The notes below the pieces were generated by a model. It was not told the origin of the DNA and made no database searches. It saw only the letters and a program-made list of their open reading frames with translations. The position numbers and the translations under genes were made by a program. DNA of 64,000 bases, taken from contig NZ_BSEX01000015.1 in assembly GCF_027922045.1 (NCBI RefSeq), positions 223,582 to 287,581 on the forward strand, given 5' to 3'. The DNA is from Microbacterium terregens (lineage in GTDB: Bacteria; Pseudomonadota; Alphaproteobacteria; Sphingomonadales; Sphingomonadaceae). Shown here one piece after another: positions 1-11,518 of this stretch; within the stretch, counting starts at the first letter, position 1, and every line of letters starts with the position of its first letter.

Positions 1-3832
<3,832 letters not shown>

Positions 3833-3833
3833 C

Positions 3834-6143
3834 ATGACCCTTTCCAAGCTGCTCGCCGGCGCTGCCCTTGCCGCGCTCGTTTCGCTGCCTGTCCCAGCGC
3901 TGGCAGGGGCACCCGATCGCGCGGCGTTCGAACGCTCGATCGACCTGCGCCAGGATTGGATGTTCCTAACCCGCGATGTGGCGGGGGAAGCCTCCTGGAG
4001 CCAGGACGGGAGCCGCTTCGCCTATCGCAAGACGGTGGAGGGCGGCTTCGCGTTCGTGACCGTGGACGCGCAGACGCTTGCCAAAACGCCGTCGTTCGAT
4101 GCGGCGCGGCTGGCGGCCGCGCTCGGGCAGGCGATGGGCAGCAAGGTCGATCCGCTGCGCCTGCCCTTCGAGAGCCTCGCCTTTGGCGAGGAAGCGACGA
4201 TCCGCTTCGCCATCGGCTATGAGCCCTGGCAGTGCGACCTGGCCACCTACCGCTGCGGAAAGCAGGAATCGGAGGATCGCGGTCGGCCGCGCGGCTTCGG
4301 CGTGGTGCGCGACCTGAGCGTGCCGGCCGACAACCATCCGCGCCGCTCGCCGGACGGGCGGTATGAGGCACTGGTGGTGGACGATAACGTCGTGGTGCGC
4401 AGCGCCGACGGCAGCAATGCGGTGGCGCTCAGCACGGACGGGACGCCGGGCGACTTCTACGATCCCGAAACGATCCGCTGGTCACCGGACTCGCGGCGGC
4501 TCGTCGCCTATCGGGTGCGGCCGGGGTACCAGCGGCAGGTCACGCGCGTGGCGGCAGCGCCGCCGGACTCACTCCAGCCGCAGGTGCGGACACAGCTCTA
4601 CCCCAAGCCCGGCGACGCGGTGGACCAGGAGCGGCCGGTGCTGTTCGACGTCGCGGCCCGGCGGCGGATCGAGGTCGCCGACACGCTGTTCCCCAACCCC
4701 TATCAGCTCTCCGACGTCGAATGGCGCAAGGACGGGCGCAGCTTTGCGTTCGAGTATCTGCGCCGCGGCCACCAGCAGGCACGCGTGATTGCGGTCGATG
4801 CCGAGACCGGCGCGGCCCATGCGGCGGTGACGGAAGACACCAAGACCTTCTTCTACTGGGATCGCCGGTTCAGCCATGACGTTGGCGGGCTCGGACGCGA
4901 GATCCTGTGGACGTCGGAACGCGATGGCTGGAACCACCTCTACCTCATCGACGGCCGCACCGGGCGGGTGAAGAACCAGGTCACCCGCGGCAACTGGGTG
5001 GTGCGCGAGGTGGTCCATGTCGATGACGACAAGCGCCAGATCTGGTTCGCGGCAAGCGGCATGCGCCCGGGCAAGGACCCGTACTACAAGCACTATTTCC
5101 GCGTGGACTTCGACGGTCGCAACCTGGTGGCGCTGACCAGCGCGGACGCGACGCACGAGGTGCGCTTCTCCCCCGACATGACGCGCTACGTCGACACCTA
5201 TTCGCGGGTTGACCTGCCGACGATCTCGGAACTGCACGACGCCCGCGACGGGCGGCTGATCGCGACGCTGGAGCGCGGCGACATCAGCCGGCTGCTTGCA
5301 GCCGGCTTCCGCCCGCCCGAGCCGTTCGTCGCAAAGGGTCGCGACGGCAAGACCGACATCTGGGGCCTGATCGTGCGCCCGCGCGACTATGACCCGGCCA
5401 AGCGCTACCCGGTGATCGAGAACATCTACGCCGGACCGCACGACAGCTTCGTGCCCAAGGCGTTTTGGCCGTTCGGCTATCACTCCGGCGGCGACAAGGT
5501 GATCGGCATGCAGGCGCAGGCCGACCTGGGCTTCATCGTCGTGCAGATCGACGGCATGGGCACCGCCAACCGGTCGAAGGCGTTCCATGACATCGCCTGG
5601 AAGAACCTGGCGGACTCCGGCTTTCCCGATCGCATCCTGTGGCACAAGGCGCTGGCGGCGAAGGATCCTTCCTACGACATCAGCCGCGTCGGCATCTACG
5701 GCGCCTCGGCCGGGGGCCAGAGCACGCTCAACGCGCTGCTGTTCCACCCGGACTTCTACAAGGCGGGGGTCGCCTATGCCGGCTGCTACGACAACCGCAT
5801 GGACAAGATCAGCTGGAACGAACAGTGGCTCGGCTGGCCGGTGGACGACAGCTACGCGGCAGCCTCCGGTGTGGATCATGCCGGCAAGCTCCAGGGCGAG
5901 CTGCTGATGATCGTCGGCGAGCAGGACAGCAATGTCGATCCCGCCTCGACGATGCAGGTCGCCGACGCGCTGATCCGCGCGGGCAAGGACTTCGAGCTGC
6001 TGGTCGTGCCGAACGAGGAGCATAGCGTCGGCCGTTCGACCGGCCCGATCGACTATGTCCAGCGCCGCCAGTTCGACTTCTTCGTGCGGAAGCTACGCCA
6101 TGAGCAGACGCCGAACTGGAACGCGAGCCTGCGCGCCGAGTAA
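3834..6143 (+). CDS. S9 family peptidase (DPP4-like), exported
   Basis: A 769-residue prolyl-oligopeptidase-family serine peptidase. A Sec signal peptide (first ~24 residues, ending PALAG) is followed by a DPP4-type N-terminal beta-propeller region and a C-terminal alpha/beta hydrolase domain. The triad is visible: Ser625 in YGASAGGQS, Asp698 in GEQDSNVDP and His730 in NEEHSVGR. It should cut dipeptides or short peptides in the periplasm. Next to glycosidases and a receptor, trimming the peptide part of glycopeptides is a reasonable inference. The ATG is one base after the upstream stop codon. Confidence 0.92.
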   Translation: MTLSKLLAGAALAALVSLPVPALAGAPDRAAFERSIDLRQDWMFLTRDVAGEASWSQDGSRFAYRKTVEGGFAFVTVDAQTLAKTPSFDAARLAAALGQAMGSKVDPLRLPFESLAFGEEATIRFAIGYEPWQCDLATYRCGKQESEDRGRPRGFGVVRDLSVPADNHPRRSPDGRYEALVVDDNVVVRSADGSNAVALSTDGTPGDFYDPETIRWSPDSRRLVAYRVRPGYQRQVTRVAAAPPDSLQPQVRTQLYPKPGDAVDQERPVLFDVAARRRIEVADTLFPNPYQLSDVEWRKDGRSFAFEYLRRGHQQARVIAVDAETGAAHAAVTEDTKTFFYWDRRFSHDVGGLGREILWTSERDGWNHLYLIDGRTGRVKNQVTRGNWVVREVVHVDDDKRQIWFAASGMRPGKDPYYKHYFRVDFDGRNLVALTSADATHEVRFSPDMTRYVDTYSRVDLPTISELHDARDGRLIATLERGDISRLLAAGFRPPEPFVAKGRDGKTDIWGLIVRPRDYDPAKRYPVIENIYAGPHDSFVPKAFWPFGYHSGGDKVIGMQAQADLGFIVVQIDGMGTANRSKAFHDIAWKNLADSGFPDRILWHKALAAKDPSYDISRVGIYGASAGGQSTLNALLFHPDFYKAGVAYAGCYDNRMDKISWNEQWLGWPVDDSYAAASGVDHAGKLQGELLMIVGEQDSNVDPASTMQVADALIRAGKDFELLVVPNEEHSVGRSTGPIDYVQRRQFDFFVRKLRHEQTPNWNASLRAE

Positions 6144-6191
6144 TACGGCAAACGAATTGTGGAATCTTCGTCGCGGGCTCTTCCGTCCGGC

Positions 6192-6207
6192 TTGGTACTG
6201 GTTACAC
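6192..6207 (+). promoter_or_regulatory. candidate operator upstream of GH92 (GKTAC repeat)
   Basis: TTGGTACTGGTTACAC lies 8 bp before the GH92 start and contains GGTAC and GTTAC two bases apart. The 9-mer TGGTTACAC recurs upstream of the GH20 gene (19891-19899), and a related arrangement on the other strand precedes nagB. It may be the binding site of a shared regulator such as the GntR protein at 18982. Seen by eye only. Confidence 0.35.
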
Positions 6208-6214
6208 TCGCGTC

Positions 6215-8536
6215 ATGAACAGGCTCCGCACCCGCTTCGCCTCTGTTGCCGCGCTTGCGCTGGCAATGCCCATCCTGCTCGCCAACGGCTATGACGACGT
6301 CGATCCCCGGATCGGCACGGGGGGCGAAGGGCACACCTTCCCCGGCGCGGTGGCGCCGTTCGGGATGGTGCAGCTGAGCCCGGACACCGACACGGGTTGC
6401 GAGATCCGCGAGTGCTACGGCCATGCCGCGGGCTACCGCTACGACGATCCGACGATCCAGGGCTTCTCGCACACGCACTTCTCGGGCGCCGGCCATTCGG
6501 ATCTGGGCGATTTCCTGGTGATGCCGGCCGCAGGCGATACGGTGCCGCTGGAGCCGGGCGATCCCAAGCAGCCGGGCTCGGGCTATCGCTCGCGCTTCAG
6601 CCACGCGGACGAGGTGGCGCAGCCCGGCTATTATGCGGTGACGCTGACTGACCCCGGCGTACGGGCGGAGATGACGGCGGGTACGCGCGTGGGGGTCCAC
6701 CGCTATAGCTTTGGCAAGGACAAGGCGGCGCACCTGCTGCTCGACCTGCGCAGCTCGCTCTACAACTATCCCGGCAAGATCCTGTGGTCGTCGCTGCGGA
6801 TGCGGCCGGACGGGACCGTCACCGGATCGCGCACGACCCGCGGCTGGGCGGCCGGACGACAGCTCTACTTCGCGATGCGCTTCTCGGCACCGGTGAAGAG
6901 CCATGCCTTTGTCAGCACCGAGAAGAACGTGAAGTACAAGGGCTTCCAGGCGCCGGGCGGCGGAAGCGACGCGCTGGCGGAGCGGAGCGGCCAGGCGCTG
7001 GTTGGGCGGCTCGACTTTGGCAACCTGGATGCACCGCTGGAGGTGAAGGTCGCGATCTCTTCGGTGGACGAGGCCGGCGCGATCGCCAACCTCGACAGCG
7101 AGAGCGGCGGGTTCGATGCGGTGCGCAGTGCCACGCGTGGCGCCTGGGAAAAGGCGCTATCCGCGGTCGAGATCGAGGCCCCTGCCCCGATGCGCCGCAA
7201 CCTCTACACCGCACTCTACCACACGCTGATCGCTCCTTCGGTCGCGGGTGACGTCGACGGCCGCTATCGCGGGCCGGACAACGCGGTGCACAAGGCGGAG
7301 GGCTTCACCTTCCGGTCGACCTTTTCGCTGTGGGACACGTTTCGGGCCGAGCATCCCCTGCTGACGCTGGTCGCGCCGGAGCAGGCGAACAGCGACATGG
7401 TCCGCTCGTTGATCGCCAGCCGGAAGGTGAGCCCCGACGGCATCCTGCCGGTGTGGCAGTTCCACGGGCGCGAAACCTGGACGATGATCGGCTATCACGC
7501 GGTGCCGGTGATCGCCGATGCCTACATGAAGAGTATCGGCGGCTTCGATGCGAACGAGGCGCTGGACGCGATGGTCGCGAGCGCGACCTATGCGCCCTAT
7601 GGCGGCCTGGGCGACTATCAGAAGCTCGGCTATGTCGCGATCGACCGGGAGCCGGAGGCGGCGTCCAAGACCGTCGAATATGCGTACGACGACTGGACCA
7701 TCGCGCGCATGGCCGAGAAACTGGGCCGGACCGATGTCGCCAAGCGCTTCTATGCGCGCGCCGGCAACTGGCGGAACAGCTTCGACCCGAAGACCGGCTT
7801 CGTCCGCGCGCGCAAGAGCAACGGCGCGTTCCGCACGCCGTTTGATCCGACTGCGATCAACTATGGGTCCGACTACACCGAGGGCAATGCCTGGCAATAC
7901 AGCTGGTTCGTACCGCAGGACCAGGCGGCGCTGTTCCGCGCCCTGGGCGGCGACTCCAAGACCGTCGCCAAGCTCGATGCGATGTTCGAGTATGACAATT
8001 CCAAGCTCGACTACAGCCATGCCGAGGACATTGCCGGGCTGATCGGCCAGTACATCCATGGCAATGAGCCGAGCCACCACGTCGCCTATCTCTACGCCCA
8101 TGCCGGCCAGCCGTGGCGGACGCAGGCGCGGCTGAAGCAGATCGTCGACAGCCAGTACAAGCCGACGCCGGACGGCCTGTCGGGCAACGACGACCTGGGG
8201 CAGATGTCGGCATGGCTGATGTTCACCGGGCTCGGCTTCTATCCCGTGACGCCCGGCAGCCTGGAATATGTGATCGGGCGGCCGTTCGTGGACCGCGCCG
8301 CGCTCAACCTGCCGAACGGCAAGCGCTTCACCGTCGTCACGAAGGGGCTGAGCAATGCCAACCTCTACGTCGGCAACGTGCTGCTGAACGGGAAGCCGCT
8401 GCCGCGTACCTATCTGCGCCACGACGAGATCATGGCCGGCGGCGAGCTCCGCTTCGTGATGCAGGCGACGCCGAACCGCAGCTGGGGCAAGGCGGCAAGC
8501 GCCCGGCCCTACTCGATGAGCACGGCGAAGCGCTGA
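6215..8536 (+). CDS. GH92 alpha-mannosidase, exported
   Basis: A 773-residue GH92 exo-alpha-mannosidase, usually alpha-1,2 or alpha-1,3 specific and calcium dependent, acting on high-mannose or paucimannose N-glycans. A Sec-type signal (first ~23 residues) leads into the family's N-terminal motif VDPRIGTGGEGHTFPGA. The catalytic-centre motif GNEPSHHVAYLY is at ~619-630 (Glu621), followed by NDDLGQMSAW. A 71-bp gap separates it from the peptidase gene, so it may have its own promoter. Its stop overlaps the start of cutC. A second GH92 lies at 28848. Confidence 0.95.
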   Translation: MNRLRTRFASVAALALAMPILLANGYDDVDPRIGTGGEGHTFPGAVAPFGMVQLSPDTDTGCEIRECYGHAAGYRYDDPTIQGFSHTHFSGAGHSDLGDFLVMPAAGDTVPLEPGDPKQPGSGYRSRFSHADEVAQPGYYAVTLTDPGVRAEMTAGTRVGVHRYSFGKDKAAHLLLDLRSSLYNYPGKILWSSLRMRPDGTVTGSRTTRGWAAGRQLYFAMRFSAPVKSHAFVSTEKNVKYKGFQAPGGGSDALAERSGQALVGRLDFGNLDAPLEVKVAISSVDEAGAIANLDSESGGFDAVRSATRGAWEKALSAVEIEAPAPMRRNLYTALYHTLIAPSVAGDVDGRYRGPDNAVHKAEGFTFRSTFSLWDTFRAEHPLLTLVAPEQANSDMVRSLIASRKVSPDGILPVWQFHGRETWTMIGYHAVPVIADAYMKSIGGFDANEALDAMVASATYAPYGGLGDYQKLGYVAIDREPEAASKTVEYAYDDWTIARMAEKLGRTDVAKRFYARAGNWRNSFDPKTGFVRARKSNGAFRTPFDPTAINYGSDYTEGNAWQYSWFVPQDQAALFRALGGDSKTVAKLDAMFEYDNSKLDYSHAEDIAGLIGQYIHGNEPSHHVAYLYAHAGQPWRTQARLKQIVDSQYKPTPDGLSGNDDLGQMSAWLMFTGLGFYPVTPGSLEYVIGRPFVDRAALNLPNGKRFTVVTKGLSNANLYVGNVLLNGKPLPRTYLRHDEIMAGGELRFVMQATPNRSWGKAASARPYSMSTAKR

Positions 8537-9279
8537 TGGGCATGCTGGAGGTCTGCATCGACGAACCCGCGGGCATCGAGGCCGCCGTCGCGGGCGGAGC
8601 CGATCGCATCGAGCTGTGTGCGGCGTTGTCGGTCGGGGGGCTGACCCCGCCCGCCTCGCTGGTCCGGCTGGCGGCGGAGGCACCCATCCCCGTGCACCTG
8701 CTGGCCCGCCCGCGCGACGGCGACTTCTGCTACACCGCGGCGGAAGCGGCGCTGATCGCGGAGGACATCAGTCTTGCAGCGCAGGCGGGCCTGGCGGGCG
8801 TGGTGATCGGCGCAAGCGCGCCGGACCGGCGGCTCGACATCCCCTTGCTCGTCGAGCTGGTGGCGCACGCACGCGCGGCCGGGGAAGCACGTGGCCAGCG
8901 GCTTTCGCTGACGCTGCATCGCGCCTTCGACCTGTGCCCGGACCTTCCCGCCGCCCTGGAAGCAGCGGTCGAACTCGGGTTCGATCGCATCCTCACCTCG
9001 GGGGGCGAGCCGCGCGCCGTCGACGCGTTGCCGATGCTGGCCGAACTTCATCGCCGGGCGGACGGGCGCATCGGCATCCTGCCGGGCAGCGGGATCGATG
9101 CGGCGTGCGCGCCTGCGATCCTGGCGACCGGGGTCCGGGAACTCCACGCCTCCTGTCGGAGCCCGGGCAAGGATGCCGGAGAGATCGAGCGCCGCTTCGG
9201 GTTCCAGACGGGGCGACGGCTGCGGACCGACCCGGAGCGGGTGCGCCGTCTCAAGGAGATTGTCTCTCCGCTACAATAG
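8536..9279 (+). CDS. cutC: CutC family protein (TIM barrel)
   Basis: A 247-residue CutC-family protein. The open frame extends far upstream, but the ATG at 8536 overlaps the GH92 stop (TGATG) and starts the conserved LEVCIDEPAGIEAAVAGGADRIELC. The family motifs LTPPASL, VHLLARPR, LTLHRAFDL and ILTSGG follow. The family is named for copper homeostasis in E. coli, but the biochemical activity is unsettled. Here it is translationally coupled to a mannosidase and sits directly before the nag operon, which suggests a link with sugar metabolism rather than copper. There is no signal peptide, so it is cytoplasmic. Confidence 0.92.
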   Translation: MGMLEVCIDEPAGIEAAVAGGADRIELCAALSVGGLTPPASLVRLAAEAPIPVHLLARPRDGDFCYTAAEAALIAEDISLAAQAGLAGVVIGASAPDRRLDIPLLVELVAHARAAGEARGQRLSLTLHRAFDLCPDLPAALEAAVELGFDRILTSGGEPRAVDALPMLAELHRRADGRIGILPGSGIDAACAPAILATGVRELHASCRSPGKDAGEIERRFGFQTGRRLRTDPERVRRLKEIVSPLQ

Positions 9280-9290
9280 GACCTTGAACA

Positions 9291-9305
9291 GTACCAATCT
9301 GTAAC
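9291..9305 (-). promoter_or_regulatory. candidate operator upstream of nagB
   Basis: On the minus strand the bases read GTTACAGATTGGTAC, with the same GTTAC and ATTGGT pieces seen before the GH92 and GH20 genes. It sits in the 58-bp gap between cutC and nagB, where a promoter is expected. It is a possible site for the GntR regulator; similarity was judged by eye. Confidence 0.35.
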
Positions 9306-9337
9306 TTATCGTCCGCGGCATGGAACAAGGGGCAACG

Positions 9338-10369
9338 ATGGTGGACGCGCGCGCCACCCTGATGGCAAGCGAAGCGCGCGAAGCCGCGGATGCGGTCCGC
9401 CGCCTGCTGACCGACAATGCATCGACATTGGCGGCGCTGGGCGAGACCTTGCGCGCGAACCCGCCCAGGGTGGTGGTGACGTGCGCGCGCGGATCGTCCG
9501 ACCATGCTGCCACCTATGGCAAGTATCTGATCGAGACGCTGGTGGGGGTGCCCGTATCCTCGGCCGCGCCATCCGTGGCGAGCATCTTCACCGCGCCGGT
9601 TGCGCCGGGCGATTTCCTGTGCATCGCCATCTCGCAGAGCGGGCGCAGCCCCGACCTGCTGGAGACGGTGCGGGCGCAGAAGGCGGCGGGCGCGCACGTG
9701 GTGGCACTGGTCAACGACGAAGGCTCACCGCTTGCAGGCCTGGCCGACACGCTGATCGGCCTCAAGGCCGGACCCGAGACGTCGGTCGCGGCGACCAAAT
9801 CCTATATCGCCTCGCTCGCGGGGCTCGCCGCGATCGTCGCGGCTTGGAGCCAGGACGCGGCGCTGGGCGCGGCGCTGGCGGCGCTGCCCGCCGGCTTGGA
9901 GCGGGCGCGGGACCTCAACTGGAGTGCGGCCAAGGACGCGCTGGTGGACGCGCGGAACCTGTTCGTGATCGGCCGCGGTTACAGCCTGGGCATCGCCCAG
10001 GAAGCGGCGCTCAAGTTCAAGGAAACCTGCGGCCTTCATGCCGAAGCGTTCAGCGCCGCCGAGGTGCGGCACGGGCCCATGGCGATCGTCGGCAAGGACT
10101 TTCCGGTGCTGGGCTTTGCCACCTCGGACGCCGCGGGCGACAGCGTGCGTGAGGCAGCCGTCGAGTTCGCCGGCCGGGACGCGCGCGTCTGCCTGGCCGA
10201 TGCCCAGGCCGGAGAAGCGGCAACGCTTCCCGCGATCGCAGGCCATCCCGCGGTGGAGCCGATCCTGATGGTGCAGAGTTTCTACCTGATGACGAACGCG
10301 CTGGCGGTGGCCCGCGGCTTCGACCCGGATCGCCCGCAGCACCTGCGCAAGGTTACGGAAACGCGATGA
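9338..10369 (+). CDS. nagB: NagB-II type glucosamine-6-phosphate deaminase (SIS domains)
   Basis: A 343-residue protein with two SIS domains like the isomerase half of GlmS. It should convert glucosamine-6-phosphate to fructose-6-phosphate and ammonia, the last step of GlcNAc catabolism. SIS features include CARGSSDHAATYGKY, AISQSGRSPDLL, ETSVAATKSY and EAALKFKETCGLHAEAFSAAEVRHGP. The ATG at 9338 follows AAGGGG by five bases and is preferred to the ATG at 9320, which has no ribosome site. It overlaps nagA by four bases. The order nagB-nagA-nagF-nagE resembles the Pseudomonas nag operon, which also uses a SIS-type NagB. Confidence 0.9.
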   Translation: MVDARATLMASEAREAADAVRRLLTDNASTLAALGETLRANPPRVVVTCARGSSDHAATYGKYLIETLVGVPVSSAAPSVASIFTAPVAPGDFLCIAISQSGRSPDLLETVRAQKAAGAHVVALVNDEGSPLAGLADTLIGLKAGPETSVAATKSYIASLAGLAAIVAAWSQDAALGAALAALPAGLERARDLNWSAAKDALVDARNLFVIGRGYSLGIAQEAALKFKETCGLHAEAFSAAEVRHGPMAIVGKDFPVLGFATSDAAGDSVREAAVEFAGRDARVCLADAQAGEAATLPAIAGHPAVEPILMVQSFYLMTNALAVARGFDPDRPQHLRKVTETR

Positions 10370-11502
10370 GCACGATCCGCTTCGCCAACGGCCGCGTCGT
10401 GACGGCGGCCGGCACCCTCGATGGCGCGACCTTCACCCTGGCGGGGGGAAGGATTGCCGCAATCGACGCGACGGCGCCGGCGGCGGAGCGCGAGATCGAC
10501 CTGGCGGGCGGCTGGATCGTGCCGGGTTTCATCGACGTGCAGGTGAATGGCGGCGGCGGTGTGCTGTTCAACGACGCGCCCACCGTCGAGGGTATCGATG
10601 CGATCGGCCGCGGCCATGCGCCGTTCGGCACCACGGGCTTCCTGCCGACGCTGATCAGCGACGTGCCGGAGGCGATCGCCCGCGCCCTGGACGCAACCGA
10701 GGAAGCGATCGCGGCGGGCGTGCCGGGGTGCGTGGGCGTCCACATCGAAGGCCCGATCATCAACGCCGCCCGCAAGGGCATCCACGACCCGGAGAAGTTC
10801 CGGCGGCTGGACGACGCGCTGATCGAACTGCTCACCCGCCCCCGCTTGGGCAAGGTGCTGCTGACGCTGGCACCAGAGATGGTGTCGCACGAGGACATCC
10901 GCCGCCTGGCCGCAGCGGGCGTGATCCTGAGCGTCGGCCATAGCGACGCCGACCACGACACGGTCGCCGCGGCATTCGCCGCCGGCATGACCGGTGTCAC
11001 CCACCTCTACAATGCGATGTCGCCGCTCAAGCACCGCGAGCCCGGCGTCGTCGGTGCGGCGCTGGACGATCAGAACGTCTATTGCGGCATCATCGCGGAC
11101 GGCTTCCACGTCCATGATGCGGCCCTGCGCATCGCCATGCGCGCGCACCCGCGCGACCGCTTCCTGCTGGTGACCGATGCGATGTCGTGCGTCGGCGCGA
11201 ACGTCGACAGCTTCGTGCTGCACGGCCAGACCATCCGCGTCGAGAACGGCTGCTGCCTGGGCGCGGACGGGACGCTGGCCGGCTCCGCGCTGGACATGGC
11301 CGGGGCGTTCCGCCACGTCGTGAACCGTGTCGGGGTGACCCCGGAAGAAGCCGCGGTCATGTCCGCCACCGCCCCTGCGGCGTTCCTGGGCCTCTCGCAC
11401 GATCGCGGCGCGCTCGCGCCCGGGCTGCGCGCGGACTGGGTCTGCCTCACCCACGACCTGCAGCCGGCAGGCACCTGGATCGCCGGCGCACCCATCGCCT
11501 GA
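10366..11502 (+). CDS. nagA: N-acetylglucosamine-6-phosphate deacetylase
   Basis: A 378-residue cytoplasmic amidohydrolase that removes acetate from GlcNAc-6-phosphate to give glucosamine-6-phosphate. The family signatures are present: PGFIDVQVNGGGG near residue 50, metal ligand Glu128 in HIEGPIIN, the metal-binding histidine in SVGHSDA, THLYNAMS, and catalytic Asp271 in LVTDAMS. Length is normal. The start overlaps the nagB stop (ATGA), so the pair is translationally coupled. It feeds NagB with the product of sugar imported by NagE. Confidence 0.96.
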   Translation: MSTIRFANGRVVTAAGTLDGATFTLAGGRIAAIDATAPAAEREIDLAGGWIVPGFIDVQVNGGGGVLFNDAPTVEGIDAIGRGHAPFGTTGFLPTLISDVPEAIARALDATEEAIAAGVPGCVGVHIEGPIINAARKGIHDPEKFRRLDDALIELLTRPRLGKVLLTLAPEMVSHEDIRRLAAAGVILSVGHSDADHDTVAAAFAAGMTGVTHLYNAMSPLKHREPGVVGAALDDQNVYCGIIADGFHVHDAALRIAMRAHPRDRFLLVTDAMSCVGANVDSFVLHGQTIRVENGCCLGADGTLAGSALDMAGAFRHVVNRVGVTPEEAAVMSATAPAAFLGLSHDRGALAPGLRADWVCLTHDLQPAGTWIAGAPIA

Positions 11503-11518
11503 CCCCTTGGAGGACGCC

